A DNA stretch of 64,000 nt, taken from contig NC_045143.1 in the NCBI RefSeq assembly GCF_008831285.2, positions 16,714,464 to 16,778,463 of the forward strand, given 5' to 3'. Source of the stretch: Nymphaea colorata (Eukaryota > Streptophyta > Magnoliopsida > Nymphaeales > Nymphaeaceae). Positions 48,721 to 62,041 of this stretch are shown here, piece by piece; position 1 is the stretch's first letter, and each line of letters opens with the position of its first letter. The position numbers were made by a program, and so were the translations under genes. The notes below the pieces were generated by a model that was given only the letters and a program-made list of their open reading frames with translations, had not been told where the DNA came from and ran no database searches.

Positions 48721-51700
48721 CATCTTCAGCTGGATCTGAGTCGAATTCGAGGTTTCGTTGGGCGAAAAACTGTAAATGAATAGTATGACTAAATCTAGCA
48801 GCACAAAAGTCGTTGTAAAAGAAGATCATCTCTTGGTCGGTAAAAGAGAAAGGCGGAGGTTTCACTTGCTATAGTTGTTGGTGGGAGAGCTTTTTATGTT
48901 TAAGCGTACACGACAGATGCACATAGGCCGGAAATCTTTTCACCCGCGACCTGCAGACGCGAGGTTGTAGCTTTGTCCTACCAAGGCAGGAAATGGCCCT
49001 AATTATCCCTTTTTTGTGTAAATTCTATAGATAAATTTTTGATACATCGAATTTCGGAGGTTGAGTACTCTTCAACTTCAAGAAAAGCCCACGACTACAA
49101 GCATGAAGAAACAAACAGACTTGTGCTTTGCAATCGAAGTTTTTTAATTTCTCTGCATTTGAGCATGTGGTGATCGTTTCAATTGATTTGACAATCCTAA
49201 TATTATCAAAAAGTTATTGGTATAATAAAAACTCCTTTGTGTTGAATTTCTTTCATTTAATTGCTCCTTTTATTGTATATAATGTAAAAACTAAATCAAA
49301 TAAAGTTAACATTTTAAAGTTTTTTTTCACATTCGCTCGCAAGGGTTTACTGTGATTTTTGTTTTATATATATATATATATATATATTCAAGGTCGGCAT
49401 TGACGTGGCTTGTCGTCACTATTCAAAGAAGCCAAACTTTAGACTTTTGCGGCAATTGGATCATATACACGGCCGCCGCCACCACTAATAAGACTGATCG
49501 TCGCAAAAGGACAAAAGCTAATTACGGGCCCCAAGCTCATCGACCATGGACATTTCGGTAATTTTGTACAAATATAAAAATGGGACCGGTGATAGAACCT
49601 CATGAGTTTGGAAGTCGTATGTTCATCTCCGCACTTACCTAAAAGAACGACGCAACGCATCCATTATTTCGGATGTCAATTATGAAAGAAAGATGATGAG
49701 TCACTGTTCATTGTTTGGAATATATAAAGTGAAATAAAAGCTCATTAACCGAAAGAGTAACGCATGAGAAATAAACTATTAAAACGCCACGATGCTCCAA
49801 GGCAATCAGGAGAGAAAAAAAAATTACAAACATATTAGTGTTTGGATGACACTTCAAGACAGATTTTGGAAAGCAAAACAATTTCTCCTTTTGGAGTGTT
49901 TGAATGACACCAAAAAGAAAACCTGGTTTTCAAAGAAAAATAAAATAAAATAAAAAAGGAATTGGATAACATGGTGGTCCCAAGTTGTTTATAAAAAATG
50001 AGTTTTAGATGTGTCATCAAAAACACAAACCAATTTTTAAAAAACGATTAAAAATGTCTTTTCACCAAACCAATCTTTTCAAAAAAAACTTTTTATGAGG
50101 GTTTTAATGTTGATTTTATATTAGTAATTAAACCCATTGGCAAGTTATAAAATAAGTATTGTTAATTTGGATTATGTTCATGCTATGCTTCCAATTTTGT
50201 TCTATTATGTCAGTCACTTGGGGTTGATAATTATTTTGAGGTTCGGAAATTGGCTCGGGTCGATGGTTGATAATCGGGTCGATGGTTGATAAGTGGCTTG
50301 TGATTAGTTTCAGTTGCATAAGCATTGCTTGGCCCTCCACCTTTTTTTTTAATGGGTGAGTGGTTCATTTCATAGCTCATAAGAGAGGCAACAGCCCCCC
50401 TTTTTGTGTCTGTTTTTTGGGTTTTCACAGAATATGCTTCGGACTTTTTTATGGATCAGAAGTAGAACGCACTAGGACGTGACAATGACCACTTCAAGAC
50501 TCAGACCCGAGTCTTTACAAAAGCCGAACCACCTCTTGGGGTAGCCCTCCACCCCCTACTCTCGATCCTCTACAATGCCTTTTTCTTGTTCGAAAAGGAT
50601 AGAACCGATGCACTAGTCGATCCATGTCAACCACTTGCACATGTGCTGCTTTTAGATATGAGGAGGAAAGGTTTTGGCTCTCCCTCAAGCATAGGGATAT
50701 TCCTCCTGCACTAAAAAAATGTTGATCCGTCTACTGGTCGGATGTAGAATTAATTAAAACTGCGTGCGTTTTCTATGAATCAAGATTCAACCGTCCAAGT
50801 TTCTCAATTTACAAGTATCGAATCTCATTCACTCATAAAAACGAAAAATCCATTCGAGCGTGGACTTTGAGGGTCCTAATCACGTAGATCACATCCACAG
50901 TCACAACTTTGAAAATGAACTTCTGAATTCAGTTGTTATATATAAATATACAAAGTGCACAAGATCCATACAATATTTACGTACATTTTAAGCGGTGTAA
51001 TGCGTCAAATAGGCCCTTTTCCAACATCATCCACTGCGACTTTTCACCTTAAGCACCATGTAAGTAACTGTTAAGGTGGAAGGAAAAGTTGTAATTGAAC
51101 ACTATCAATCTTGAAAAGGACATTGCAACAAAAGAGTGAAAAACAAAGCAAAACCGAGCACGAAACAGAAGAACAGATGAAAAGGGCAGCGCAAGATATA
51201 TCTAACCTTTCCCCAGCACAAAGGCCAAATTTTCTTTTCCTGATACGCCTCTTCCCCCATTTAAAAAAGAATTTAGGCAGCTTCCTGGAATGTGCCCCCA
51301 GCGAACGATCACCTCATATGCGGGCCTTAAAAGTGGTGGGAGCCAGTGGCATTTTGATATTGTTTTTTTTTTTCTTCTTCTCAATAAAGCGAGCTAAAGG
51401 GAAGCCTCGCCTTTTAGTTTTGCTTTGGTACACCTATCATTCATGTGTTTGAAAAAAATGAATGGGGATTGCCCTCTTTTTGGGACAGAGAGGTCATGTG
51501 CATTGGATCCATATAGTGTGTGTCAACATCAAGGGAATATTTTAATCTTGGTCTTGTCCTTAAAGAAAAATTTCACATATTTCTTTATCGATTTGACCTT
51601 TTTGGTATGTGATATCACACCCTTGATAGTTTATATGAGCCAGACAATATTGTACACATTGGATTTGTGGAAAAGCCAAATTGGTGCCCATCGTGATGCG

Positions 51701-54472
51701 TCTTTTCCCTCCAATATAACCTTTTTTTCCTTGTTATGTGTGTATTAGAGAATGAGGAAGATCCAAGAGCATACCTGTGCGCCCATCCCCTTTATGTAGG
51801 CCCGCATGTTGATTTTCATCTGTATAAGGAGGATATGATTGAGCCTTGTCAAGCATTTTAAGCCGCCAAGTTTTTCGTCCTTCTCCTTCTCTCCCATTCG
51901 AGATGTAAATTGTGTAGAATATGGTTGTTTATGCGCACTAGGAATTGGATTTGGTTGAGTTTATTAATGGAGAACGCCGAAATTTCAAAACCATATCCAA
52001 ACCTTTTATGTCCAAAATGAAAATGTTGTCTTCCAGTGGACTTCTAGAAAAAAAAAAAAATTATCGTATGTTTTTTAAACTCAAGAATATTTGCGGATTT
52101 GTAATCAGGGGCACAACGTATCTCGTCGGTCGTATTTTGAATTTAATTTTTTTTGTGAATTTTGCTCGTATTTTGGATGAAATCAAGCTAAAAGTGATGC
52201 TATGAAATTGAATCCCATTCATGGACGTCCCTTGCTGAAAGGTGAAGGCGATGGGAAACAGATGCACTTGCACTAAATGAAGTAGGAAGAAGAAAAGAGG
52301 AGAAAAAAGTTGTTATCAACTCTAATTTGGATATGTATTCTTTGGGGGTGCGTTTGATGAGGAAGAGGATCTGTCTGTGATGCTTTCTACTGGTAGAAAA
52401 AGACCATTATTCAGCCAAACATGGGTGAATAAACTGCATGGATTAAGATAAAAATTTGTTCACCCTGGCTCCATATATAGAAAATAAAAGTTGTATTTCT
52501 TGTTCTATCAGGCAAAATTGTATCCAGGGATTGCTTGGCAAAAAGTAAAGTGGAAATTGCATCAAGTTACAAGGCCAACGGCTCATTCTGATTAATAATC
52601 TCCTCGTCAAGGGAAAAAAAAACATTTCAGTACTAACAATACAAGGCTTGCGAATTATCGTCGAGTTTCCTCCATTCAACGTCTTAGTTTTTTTTTTCTA
52701 ATTTAAATCCAGTTATGCAGTTCAAATTTCCCTGTGTATTCTTTTTAACCAGGCAAAATTCGACGCAAACATGATGCTGACTTCTAACAGGCCTTGTCAG
52801 TCATTTTAATGCAATTTGAAGATATTAATTATATAAGAGTACCATGCTGTGGCGCTTTTAACTGACCTGTCCATTTCTGCAGTCTTAAGAACTATAGATT
52901 CCTTTTCTTGAACAAAGCAAAAGTTCTTTCCATTATTTCGTTTAAGAGGCCATTAAAGCCGATCGCTTTCACCAACAACACAATTTTCCTCAAACAACAA
53001 TAATGTGTGTGTATATATATATATATATATGGGGGTGTTCTCCAAAGCTAAAAATTTAAAATCTATCATTTAAAAGACAGTCTCCACATAAGCATACGGC
53101 AGTTCTATAGAGTAATAACGGTTCATGGTGTCTTTACTGACAGATTGGTAATTTTTAATCATCCATTAGATGTGAATCCTTACATATATATATATACACA
53201 AGTGTATGGAAAAAAATAGGCTGAGTAGGTGCTGAATTTTGGACTTTCCTGCTCGATAGAAAGAGTTGGAAGCCCACTCTCTCAGCAGGTTCTCATTGGA
53301 CTTGCTCAATTTTGGATGAGTAAGTATCATTAAATAACACAACTTATCGCAGTCAATTTGTCAATGGCATAAAATTAAAAGCTAATGTAGCTAGGTCTGA
53401 CTTTTGGGTGATGTTGATGCCGATGTTCACTAGCAAGAAGAGTAGGTCACATCTGTGAATGTCTAACCGCATGAAGTTAGGGATGAAGAGTTGGAGCTCA
53501 TTAATCTAACTAGCGTGATGTAAAAAGGGAAATAATGAAATCATTTGAAGTTGGTTTCGATTTTTATCTGTAATTTCTACCGGTGAATGGAAAAAATCGT
53601 TTCCAAAATCTTCTTGTGGTTCATTTTGTGAAACGCTAGTCTCCCTCGCCCCCATTTCCGCGAAGTTTCTTCATTCCGAGCTTTTTCTTTTTATATCGTT
53701 CGCTTTCGCTTAACGCCTACACGATAATATATAAGTTAAAAGAAACAAAAAGAACAAATTCTTAATTTAAAAATGACAAAACCATGCCATAAAAACGGTT
53801 TACTTTAGAAGATACGACGCCAAGGTTTTCTTTTTAATTTCATTTCTCAGCTATTTTTACGTATAATTGCTGTATGGGACGCGCGCCTATGGTTGCCTTA
53901 AGGAGGTCGTTTCCTTTTTCTCAAAAATTCATCGAGTTAGACATGATTTTGAGTTTGACTAAGCAATGATCTGTCCGCATGTGGCCATTGATAAGCAAAA
54001 AAAAAAAAAAGGAACCCACAGCAAAATTAAATACAAATATCACAATTATCAATTTCGAGAAGAATACGGCAAAGGAAGAACTCGAAATTAATACACTTCA
54101 ATGTTTTTGTTTTCCTCGCAAAAAAAAGTTCTCAGAAGACATTTGCTTTATCAGGTGAATATATTTTAATGCATTATTTCACCGCAATAATGAAGATTTT
54201 ATTATTTATATTTCTCTTAACTTGATCTTGACTCCCAAAACTTTCTGTACTATGTCATCGCCTTTAAGCTCAAAGGCTATAATGCAAGGTATATGATCAA
54301 GTTCACGAACGGCAGCATCTCTAAAAGTGTAGCTTCATAGTACTGGATTTATCCACTTTCTTTAATAATATGTACACAAATACTTCACACTGTTTCCGTT
54401 ATTAATTCTTAAAAACTTTGCGCCGGATAACGATTTTCAAACTAAAGCATTTCCTATTTAAAAGTTGGCAGT

Positions 54473-54513
<41 letters not shown>

Positions 54514-56470
54514 CCTTTGGTTGGTTGTCCTTTTGTTAGAAGGAAATTGAAAACGCTGCCTCAAGGGACATAATTTGGTGGGTTAGGGGCTTAGAAAGAA
54601 GCAAGTTTCTAGTTGATATCTCTGTGAGCACTATAAGTTTGTGTTTTAAGTAGTGAACATGGTACCTAAGTTGGTGGATGCATCGCTGCCAAAACCCTGA
54701 AGGGTAGGCTGCCTTTTAACTTTCGTTCCCAAATAATGGGTTGGTAATGTCTATCTCAACTGGAAAAAGAGTATTGAAGGCCAGTGCGATGTTACTTAGT
54801 TGAAAATGGGGTTACAGCATTTAGTATTTGCGGACCGAGTTGCTTCCTTTTCATTGAACTGAACAGTGCAAATACCAGCATGAGAGATGGGATAATTTCA
54901 TGTGAGGTCGATTTCGTTAACAATTTTTCCCTCCTAAATGCCGTCCACTTCATTGGATCCTCACAAGTCCCATCAATATTAATGCAGCAAGAACGGAACA
55001 AGTACTAAAACCAGCTACCAAGTAATGCTTTTTCAGAACATGTCCCTTCATAATAAAGGCAATGGCACTCGGCCCATTTCGTCATGACGGTAGATGTCAC
55101 ATAGCAAAGTATAGGAGTTCATGCAACCCATGCATCCAAAGTAGTGTTGCATTTTTTTTTTTAATTCAAAAAATTGAAAAAATGGGGAAATCCAAAGAGT
55201 CTACTCATGCATGGTGATGCTCTTCAAAATACATGGTAATTTAAAATATTACGTTTTTTATATTTTCAACACTACCCCGATTGTTCAAAAGTTTTTATAT
55301 ATCATTACGGTCTCAAAAAAAAAAGTTAAAAGATTTTCCTTGCCAATGCAATCGCAATAGTTTTCTGCCCATCGGTTGCACCAACCGTACCAAATCTATT
55401 TTTCTTTTTGAACGTCTGGATTCAATTTCAAATTGTATATTTATCAAGTTTAATTGGCCCGCATAGATGATTATGAACCACATTGTGAACTATATATATA
55501 TATATATAGTACTGCGAATAAGAAAGCAACCAATTGCAAATGTGAATTCTGCATTGGTCGACCGTACATGCAATCTCTTGATTGTGATGCGTAGTCACAA
55601 ATACGAATATCATAGTTTTGTAGTTGCTATTAAGCTGCTTTCAAATCATTTATTATTTGAAATACCGTCAATTTCTCACGGCACTGCGAGCTTCCTGGCA
55701 CGACTATTACATCTTTGTTTTTTATATAATATTTTTATTTTGTTCATATATTTTATATTTTTGTTTGTTTTTATGATGTGCTGAAATCGATCGATGTGAT
55801 AAGTTTCGAATTAAAAAAAACCAACAAAAAAACAAATGATTTATCATACGACATTTTCCGTCGTTAGTGTGGCTGAGGTGGACATATTGCTAATAAGCCT
55901 TGCACACAAGTTGTTTCAAGGGGTTTGGCAAAGTTTTAACTGGTAAAGGCTCAGTCATTCGTTTGATTTTCAGGGGCCTGGCGTCATTTGTTTAATATTT
56001 ACCTGGAATCTTAATTGATATATGACAGTATTGGAGAAGTAAAGCCACCCCTTCTCCCCAGTCCTAATGTTTAGAACCATTTTTGTTGTTTTACAATACG
56101 CCATTTAACTCAAGTGTTATATATGCTAACATTTGTAGTTCATAAAAATAACACTTATGAAGATCTATCGTCAGAGAAATATTCAAACCAACCAGCTATG
56201 CTACATCCTTTAAACCCTATTCATTTTTACCTTTAGATCCCCTTTGGGAGGCTTTATTTGAGCTCATCAAAAGTCCACTTGTGATTATAAAATGTAATTT
56301 CAATCGTAAGCTTGTTCATATTCACAAAACAAGCCAATGTATAAACAACACTGGCATAGTCTCGCATACTTTATATTTTTTATATTATAATATTTAATAT
56401 TTGTAATGCATTGCATCATATATTATAAATGTAAACATTACATTTAAAAGCTGGTCTAAGGTAGCTTATA
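48721..56470. other. Gene-poor AT-rich spacer
   Basis: No gene is recognised. It contains (TA)n runs (49365-49386, 53010-53029), a 19-bp duplicated phrase with core GGGTCGATGGTTGATAA near 50254-50291, and an (AG)n microsatellite at 54477-54511. Scattered open frames up to about 110 codons lack domains or plausible splicing partners. Confidence 0.5.
54477..54511. repeat. (AG)n microsatellite
   Basis: A perfect AG run of about 35 nt in spacer DNA. Confidence 0.95.
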
Positions 56471-56499
56471 TGGAGCTGGCTTTTTCAGGAATTAGCTGA

Positions 56500-58130
56500 A
56501 CCCCGATACAACTTGCTTCTGATTCGTTTCTTCGTTCAATTCCTAGCATTATTGGAGCGAGGAAGGATGATTTTGAACCCGTATCGGGTTATGTCAGCGA
56601 CTCGTAGCAACGGGAGCGGAGCAAATCGGAGCATCCAAACCGGGAAAAGACCGGTACAAGTAATGGCCGTTAGCCGAAACCCTAGCTCCGGCACTGACAC
56701 CAGGTGGGCCCGGATACGCGCGGGCCCAGATGTGAACGAGAACTATCAATTGCAGTTTCTTGACGGTTTGAAGTCCGCGGGGTTAACCAACTGCAGAGGG
56801 GATGAAGGGGAGCGGGCGCGCGCCATTTAAAGAGAGTGGGGCGGCGCCAGAGGGAGGGCTCAGTTGGACGAGAGAGAGCGTCTTTGCCTTTGCAGTGACG
56901 GGTCCACCGGTATTTGCGGGATCTCCACTTGTTTCCTGCCGCATCAGAAACGCAGAACTCGCTGTTTTCCGCCGGCGATCGGCCTGAGAGACCTTGTCCC
57001 TGTCGGAGCCCGGCGTCTTTTTTTGCCCGGAAAGAGCGGGACGAGGTGAATTTCGGAGCTCTCTCTATCTCTCTCTCTCGCACAGGAAGATGAAAGACTT
57101 AGTGTAAGCTGGAGTTTGCGAAAGTCCGGCTTCATCTCAGTGGAAAAGGTGACGGCGAGGCGAAGAACTGTGACCGTTTGCGCATTCTATCGTTGCTCTC
57201 GCCGGAAAAGTAGCGGGTGAGGCGGAGGATCATGATCCTTCGGCATTACAACGTCCTTCTAGCCGGAAAGGTCGAGGAGAAGTGAAGGATCGGGGTCCGT
57301 CGACGTTTCAAAGTTTTCATTGTCAGAGAAAGTTGAGGAGACGTAAGAAGATCGCGAGTTTTTCGGGCGTTGTGGAGTTTTCTAGCCTGGAAATCGAAGG
57401 AGAGGCGGTTCGCTGGACTTTGAGTTCGAGCAATCTTACTTTCCATAACCAATAGCATGCAGTGACGTTTTGTCCTTTCTCTCTTAAAGCAAGTGCTTCT
57501 CTAGTCGAAGAATTTGTTGCCTTTGAGTATTGACGCTTAATGCTCATGTTTTCTTCCATCTATGAGCAAACTCCGAGGCGGCAAAAATGTTGCCGCTTCA
57601 AACATACATCTATAGTGGTGTAGTTTGAGTTACTTTGGGTGAGAAACTTTGGTTAACTTGGTGGAACCATCTGTCCTTGGAAGCTAGCTGTTTAATTTGG
57701 AAGAATTATTTATCTGAAGCAGGCGCGAGGTGTTCTGGTTGCATGGCAAACAACTCTGATAATTTCTGCTCCGTAGACATTTCTCTTGATGATGACGGTG
57801 TTGACCATAAATACGGTGCCTGATCTTTGAGGCAACTTCTTGATCGTTCTTGTTCTTAGGCTGTAGTTTACATTTGAATTCTGGTGCTTGGAGGAGGGAC
57901 CAGAGGAATGGGACTTCTGCTGTTATCTGCAAAAGGGCCACCGATAAAACGAAGAGCTGGTTTGCGCATCAAACAGGCTGGAAGGGGTTCATATCGAGGT
58001 AGCTAGTGGCGGCCTTGCTCGAAGAAGTGAGGTTCTAAGTTTATTCCATCAGAGTAATTTAACGATTTCTTATTTAGTGGCGACTAATCCAAAAAGAGCC
58101 GGAGCGTTTTGTCCTTCTGGTACTTAGGGA
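56500..58130 (+). promoter_or_regulatory. GC-rich promoter and probable long 5' leader of the LHW-like gene
   Basis: Composition turns GC-rich at about 56550. A telo-box-like AAACCCTA sits at 56677-56684, a CT-rich block at 57059-57079, then a 61-62 bp tandem array (57140 to about 57430). The first ATG with family-like coding sequence is at 58131, so transcription probably starts around 56.8-57.1 kb. A leader of a kilobase, possibly with a 5'-UTR intron, is likely, but start and introns cannot be fixed by eye. Confidence 0.45.
57140..57430 (+). repeat. 61-62 bp tandem array, about 4.5 diverged copies
   Basis: Units start at 57140, 57202, 57263, 57324 and 57386. Each opens with a variant of CCGGAAAGGTCGAGGAGAAG, continues through an AAGGATC-like block and ends in a pyrimidine-rich TTTTCTAG-like tail. 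The spacing is regular despite considerable substitution. Confidence 0.8.
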
Positions 58131-61100
58131 ATGGGGACAAGCCGGATGAGCATGTACCAGCTTTTAGGGAGTTTTTGCCAAAACAGAGGATGGAACTATG
58201 CAGTGTTTTGGAGGCTTAAGAATCAGAACAGCAAGTATGTTCTTTCCTTTCTCCTTCACCTATTATTAGTAATGGTTTTGATTGCTGTTTTCTGGCGTTT
58301 TCCATCTCTCTCTCTCTCTCTCTCCCTTTTTCTCTTTTCTTACGGTTCTTTGCCTTTTTTTTCATAATAGTTTTTGCCGTTGTTTGTGTCGATGCTTTCT
58401 GGTGTTTGCTTTCTCATATTACAGCCCGTTTTCTTCTTCTTTTGAATCTCCAGGTGAACGGTGTACCTCCATTTTTTCTTTTTCCTTTTCTAAATCTCGG
58501 GATCTTTATGTTGTTGTCTTTCCCATTTTGTCAACGTTTATTATATATGTGGATCTCTTCTTTCGTCATATTTTGGTTTTTGACAAGTTCTCTAAGTTAT
58601 CTCAAGTTTGGGGGCCAAGCCACGGAGATTTTGACTGAGGCTACTGCTAACCTAATTCTGGAAGGTAGCGGAAGCAATTCAGTGGCTCTAGTATTTTTTT
58701 CGGTCCCCTACGGTTGATAAAGCATGCAATTCTTCACTTGTGTTGGTTACGGTTATTTCCATATTTTCTGCGCTTATTTTTCAAATTTTTTCTCTGCGCA
58801 GGTTGCTGACGTGCAGTGAGACTTACTTCAGTTTTCCCAAATCACCACATGTTATAAAGTTTGAAGCTAAAAAGTTTCCCTTCAATAACACAGTCAATTC
58901 TGTCGTCAACCGAATAGATGGATTTTATGGGCCTGACGTTGGAGACTCACTTGAACTGGCAGTGGCGAATATGTCACGCCTAGTGTATTATCTGGGAGAA
59001 GGGTACGCACGTTTTGATCACCATCCTTTTTTGTGAAAAGATGCCTGTTCCTCGTATTTAAGAGAGATTAGATAGTGACCTTCCGTAATTTGGTGACACA
59101 AGCATCTTCCATGGGGTATTATATGTTCTAAAGGTCATTTTTAGTTGTATCTCTTTTACTTTCCTCATTTGCTAATCACAGTCTCAACACGGTGTGATTT
59201 AAAAAAAAAAAATTGGGGCTTTGTATCTTACTGAATATCTCTTTCTAATAACAATGTAAAAAGTAGATGGAAGTATATTAAATGTCGTAATTTTCTCAGC
59301 CGGATAAAAGACATGAAGGTGCAGACTTGATGTTTTTACAGACTACAATGCAATCCGGAGATTCATTCAAGGAGATGAAATGCAGAAGGGAGAGGAAGTG
59401 GAAAAGGAAGGAACAGGGAGCTACTCATTTTCTAATAAATTCGTTAATTTGACCAAAGGAGATGGAAACAATGTGTTTAATGGTTTTCACATGTACCCTC
59501 TGACCAGCATAGTTGATGGTCTGAGGGATTGTGTCCTAGGTATTACAGCATTATGACAATGAGACTGCCTCCAAATGTCTACTTTAATTTTGGCTTGTAT
59601 CCAAAATTTTGCTTCTGGTGGTTTTGGTTCTTCATGCTTGATCCATGTTAAACTTTGGTGATGAACTTCATTGTGCTCACTAGTTTTATCTTGCTTTGTA
59701 TTGACTCACCGAAGAGTCAAGACCGTTACCAATGAATGCCTTGTGCATCCATATGCTGTCAGTATGTCCCAAGATTGCAACTTGCGTGTAAAATTGTTTA
59801 TTTTTGTTGAGGTTGAGAGTTTGTGTATTTCCATGTGCAACCCCTCTTCTTCTTTAAACCCGGTTTCCTGAATGTAAACAAGTTTGAGTCTTTCTTGCTA
59901 TTGCTTATTCTTTCCCTCATCTTTCTTTGTTCTAAGTAATTAATGGAATATTTTGCAGCTCCTTAGGTGTTACTATGTCTATTTTGATGTTAAAAAATAT
60001 ATGTGCATGAGATTTATGAATGCAGGTAACGGTTGTCTTTCAGGTCATTTGGTCAAATTGCAATTGCCAGGAAGCACCATTGGATTTGTTCTGGAAGGAG
60101 TTTTGGTGGCGGTGAAAATTCTACAGTGGTTGAGGTGATTGATGGTCCTGAAACTTTCATTAGAATTATATTCAACATTTTGCTGAATATTTGATGCAGT
60201 CCTAATACCTTCCCTATGTTTACAGCTTCCAGATGAATGGAAAGCACAATTCGCAGTTGGCATTAAGGTAAAGGTTTTTATTTTGGCTTGCCCTTTTCAT
60301 TGTTTTCTTTATCGAGCATGTGTTACCACAATGCTTTACTGATGGATAGACTTAATAATGTTTGCAGACGATTGCACTTATACCTGTTATGCCATGTGGT
60401 CTTGTGCAACTTGGATCCTTAGAAACAGTGAGTAATCCAGCTTATATTAATTATAGTAGTAAAATACCAGTTTACATTTGCTCTTTGCTCTGGAACTATT
60501 TTTTTGTTTTAGAGGTGTATTTGAGAATAATACATCAATCCGCTTTAACATTAATAGCAAGTTTTTTCTTGCCCTCTTTCTTAATGAGTTGAATATTTTG
60601 CATTTGCATGGTGAACGTGAAACCTAAACTTTTGTTCTTTAAGAAGTAAATTCGAGTTGGAGATTCTCAAAGTGGTTCTATTATTTTATGCACTTATAAA
60701 AAAAGGAATTTTGCATTTCTGTACCTGACTTGGTGCATATATCATGATCTGAATATGCATAACTAAAATCTTTCTGATGCTGCTGCAACCATAAATATAT
60801 TTGTTGGATTGTTTTGTATCTAACCTGTTTTAGCAACTTGCATCTTTGAACGTGATGTATATATTGAGAATAAGAATCATGAGTTGGCCTAGGACTTGTT
60901 TGCTGTTTTCTTGCAACTAGTTGTATTAACAAGGACAATTTGGAAAAACTTGTGACACATTTTATTTGTTTCTATGTGCACAATTCAAGGACACCAGTTG
61001 ATAGCACCATGTGTTTAAAAACCAGAACAGGGGCCTTATCATGTGAAATTCTGAGGAGGAAAACCCCTCTAATTTTAACAAGATTAAGAATTAGAAGAAA

Positions 61101-61989
61101 AGTAGCAACCATTGACAAGAAAAATAGTACTGACCTAGTCTGTGCATGATTATCAGATGGCATTGATGAAGTATTTTGTTGTATATATTGCCTTTGTCTT
61201 ATTTTGGTCAACCTAGGTGCCACTGGATAATAACAGTGTGAGGCTTTTGCTATCCAGATATGTTGGTTATTTTAGAATTTTTAGTTGGTTCATGTGGCAT
61301 ACTTTCTGGTGGTGATTCTCATGTTTCTATCCTGTCTCTATTGTTTTTACATCAAAATTTTATGAAGCAACCTATTTTCTAAGGTGGTCTACATCGATTC
61401 CATTGTAGGGTGCTTTATGTGAAGCATTTGCAATTGAAGCTTTTATTTTCAGGCTGCATTAAACTATTAACTCTTATTGTTACCAAACCATAGTTCTCTC
61501 ATCCAAATCTAGGAGAATGGCTCTTAAAACCGTTTTCACTGCTGACTCAAAAAAACGATCAAAGGGTCTGTTGGTGTTGTCATGGTTGTCTGGTATTCAC
61601 AATCATGTCTATCTTTTGTTTGTGTTGCACTTCATCACCAACTCTTCCCTTCCCTATGAAGAAGTAAATGAGGGTTTGGTCAGCTTGCAGAGGGATGGAA
61701 TTTGTAAGGTGTAGAAGAAGACAAGAATGCCATCATGATGGTGATAGGCACTTGGTTCTTAGGCTTTTCTCTTCTCCAGTCGTCTCTTTTTATATCTGTA
61801 GTAATCCTTATTGTCTTGTTGTCCACCCTTGGGTGTGCTTTGCTTGTTCTGTCCGTCGGTTACAAGTAATTTTTTTTTTCCTTTTCCTAAAATAGTTTGT
61901 GCTTAACCCAGTAGTTTTCTTAATCAGTATAAACTTATTTTATTTTTCAAATTATATGTAGATATGGACACAGGCACAAAACAATTTTG

Positions 61990-62041
<52 letters not shown>

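Noticed and set aside
49838-50080. Possible MITE starting GTGTTTGGATGACAC
   Set aside because: The phrase recurs as a nearby direct copy, but no convincing inverted end or target duplication was found.
60428-60592. Read-through of LHW-like exon 5 into its intron
   Set aside because: A GTGAGT donor directly follows LGSLET, and the exon-6 sequence LEEDMELVEYIR continues the family pattern; the read-through peptide does not.
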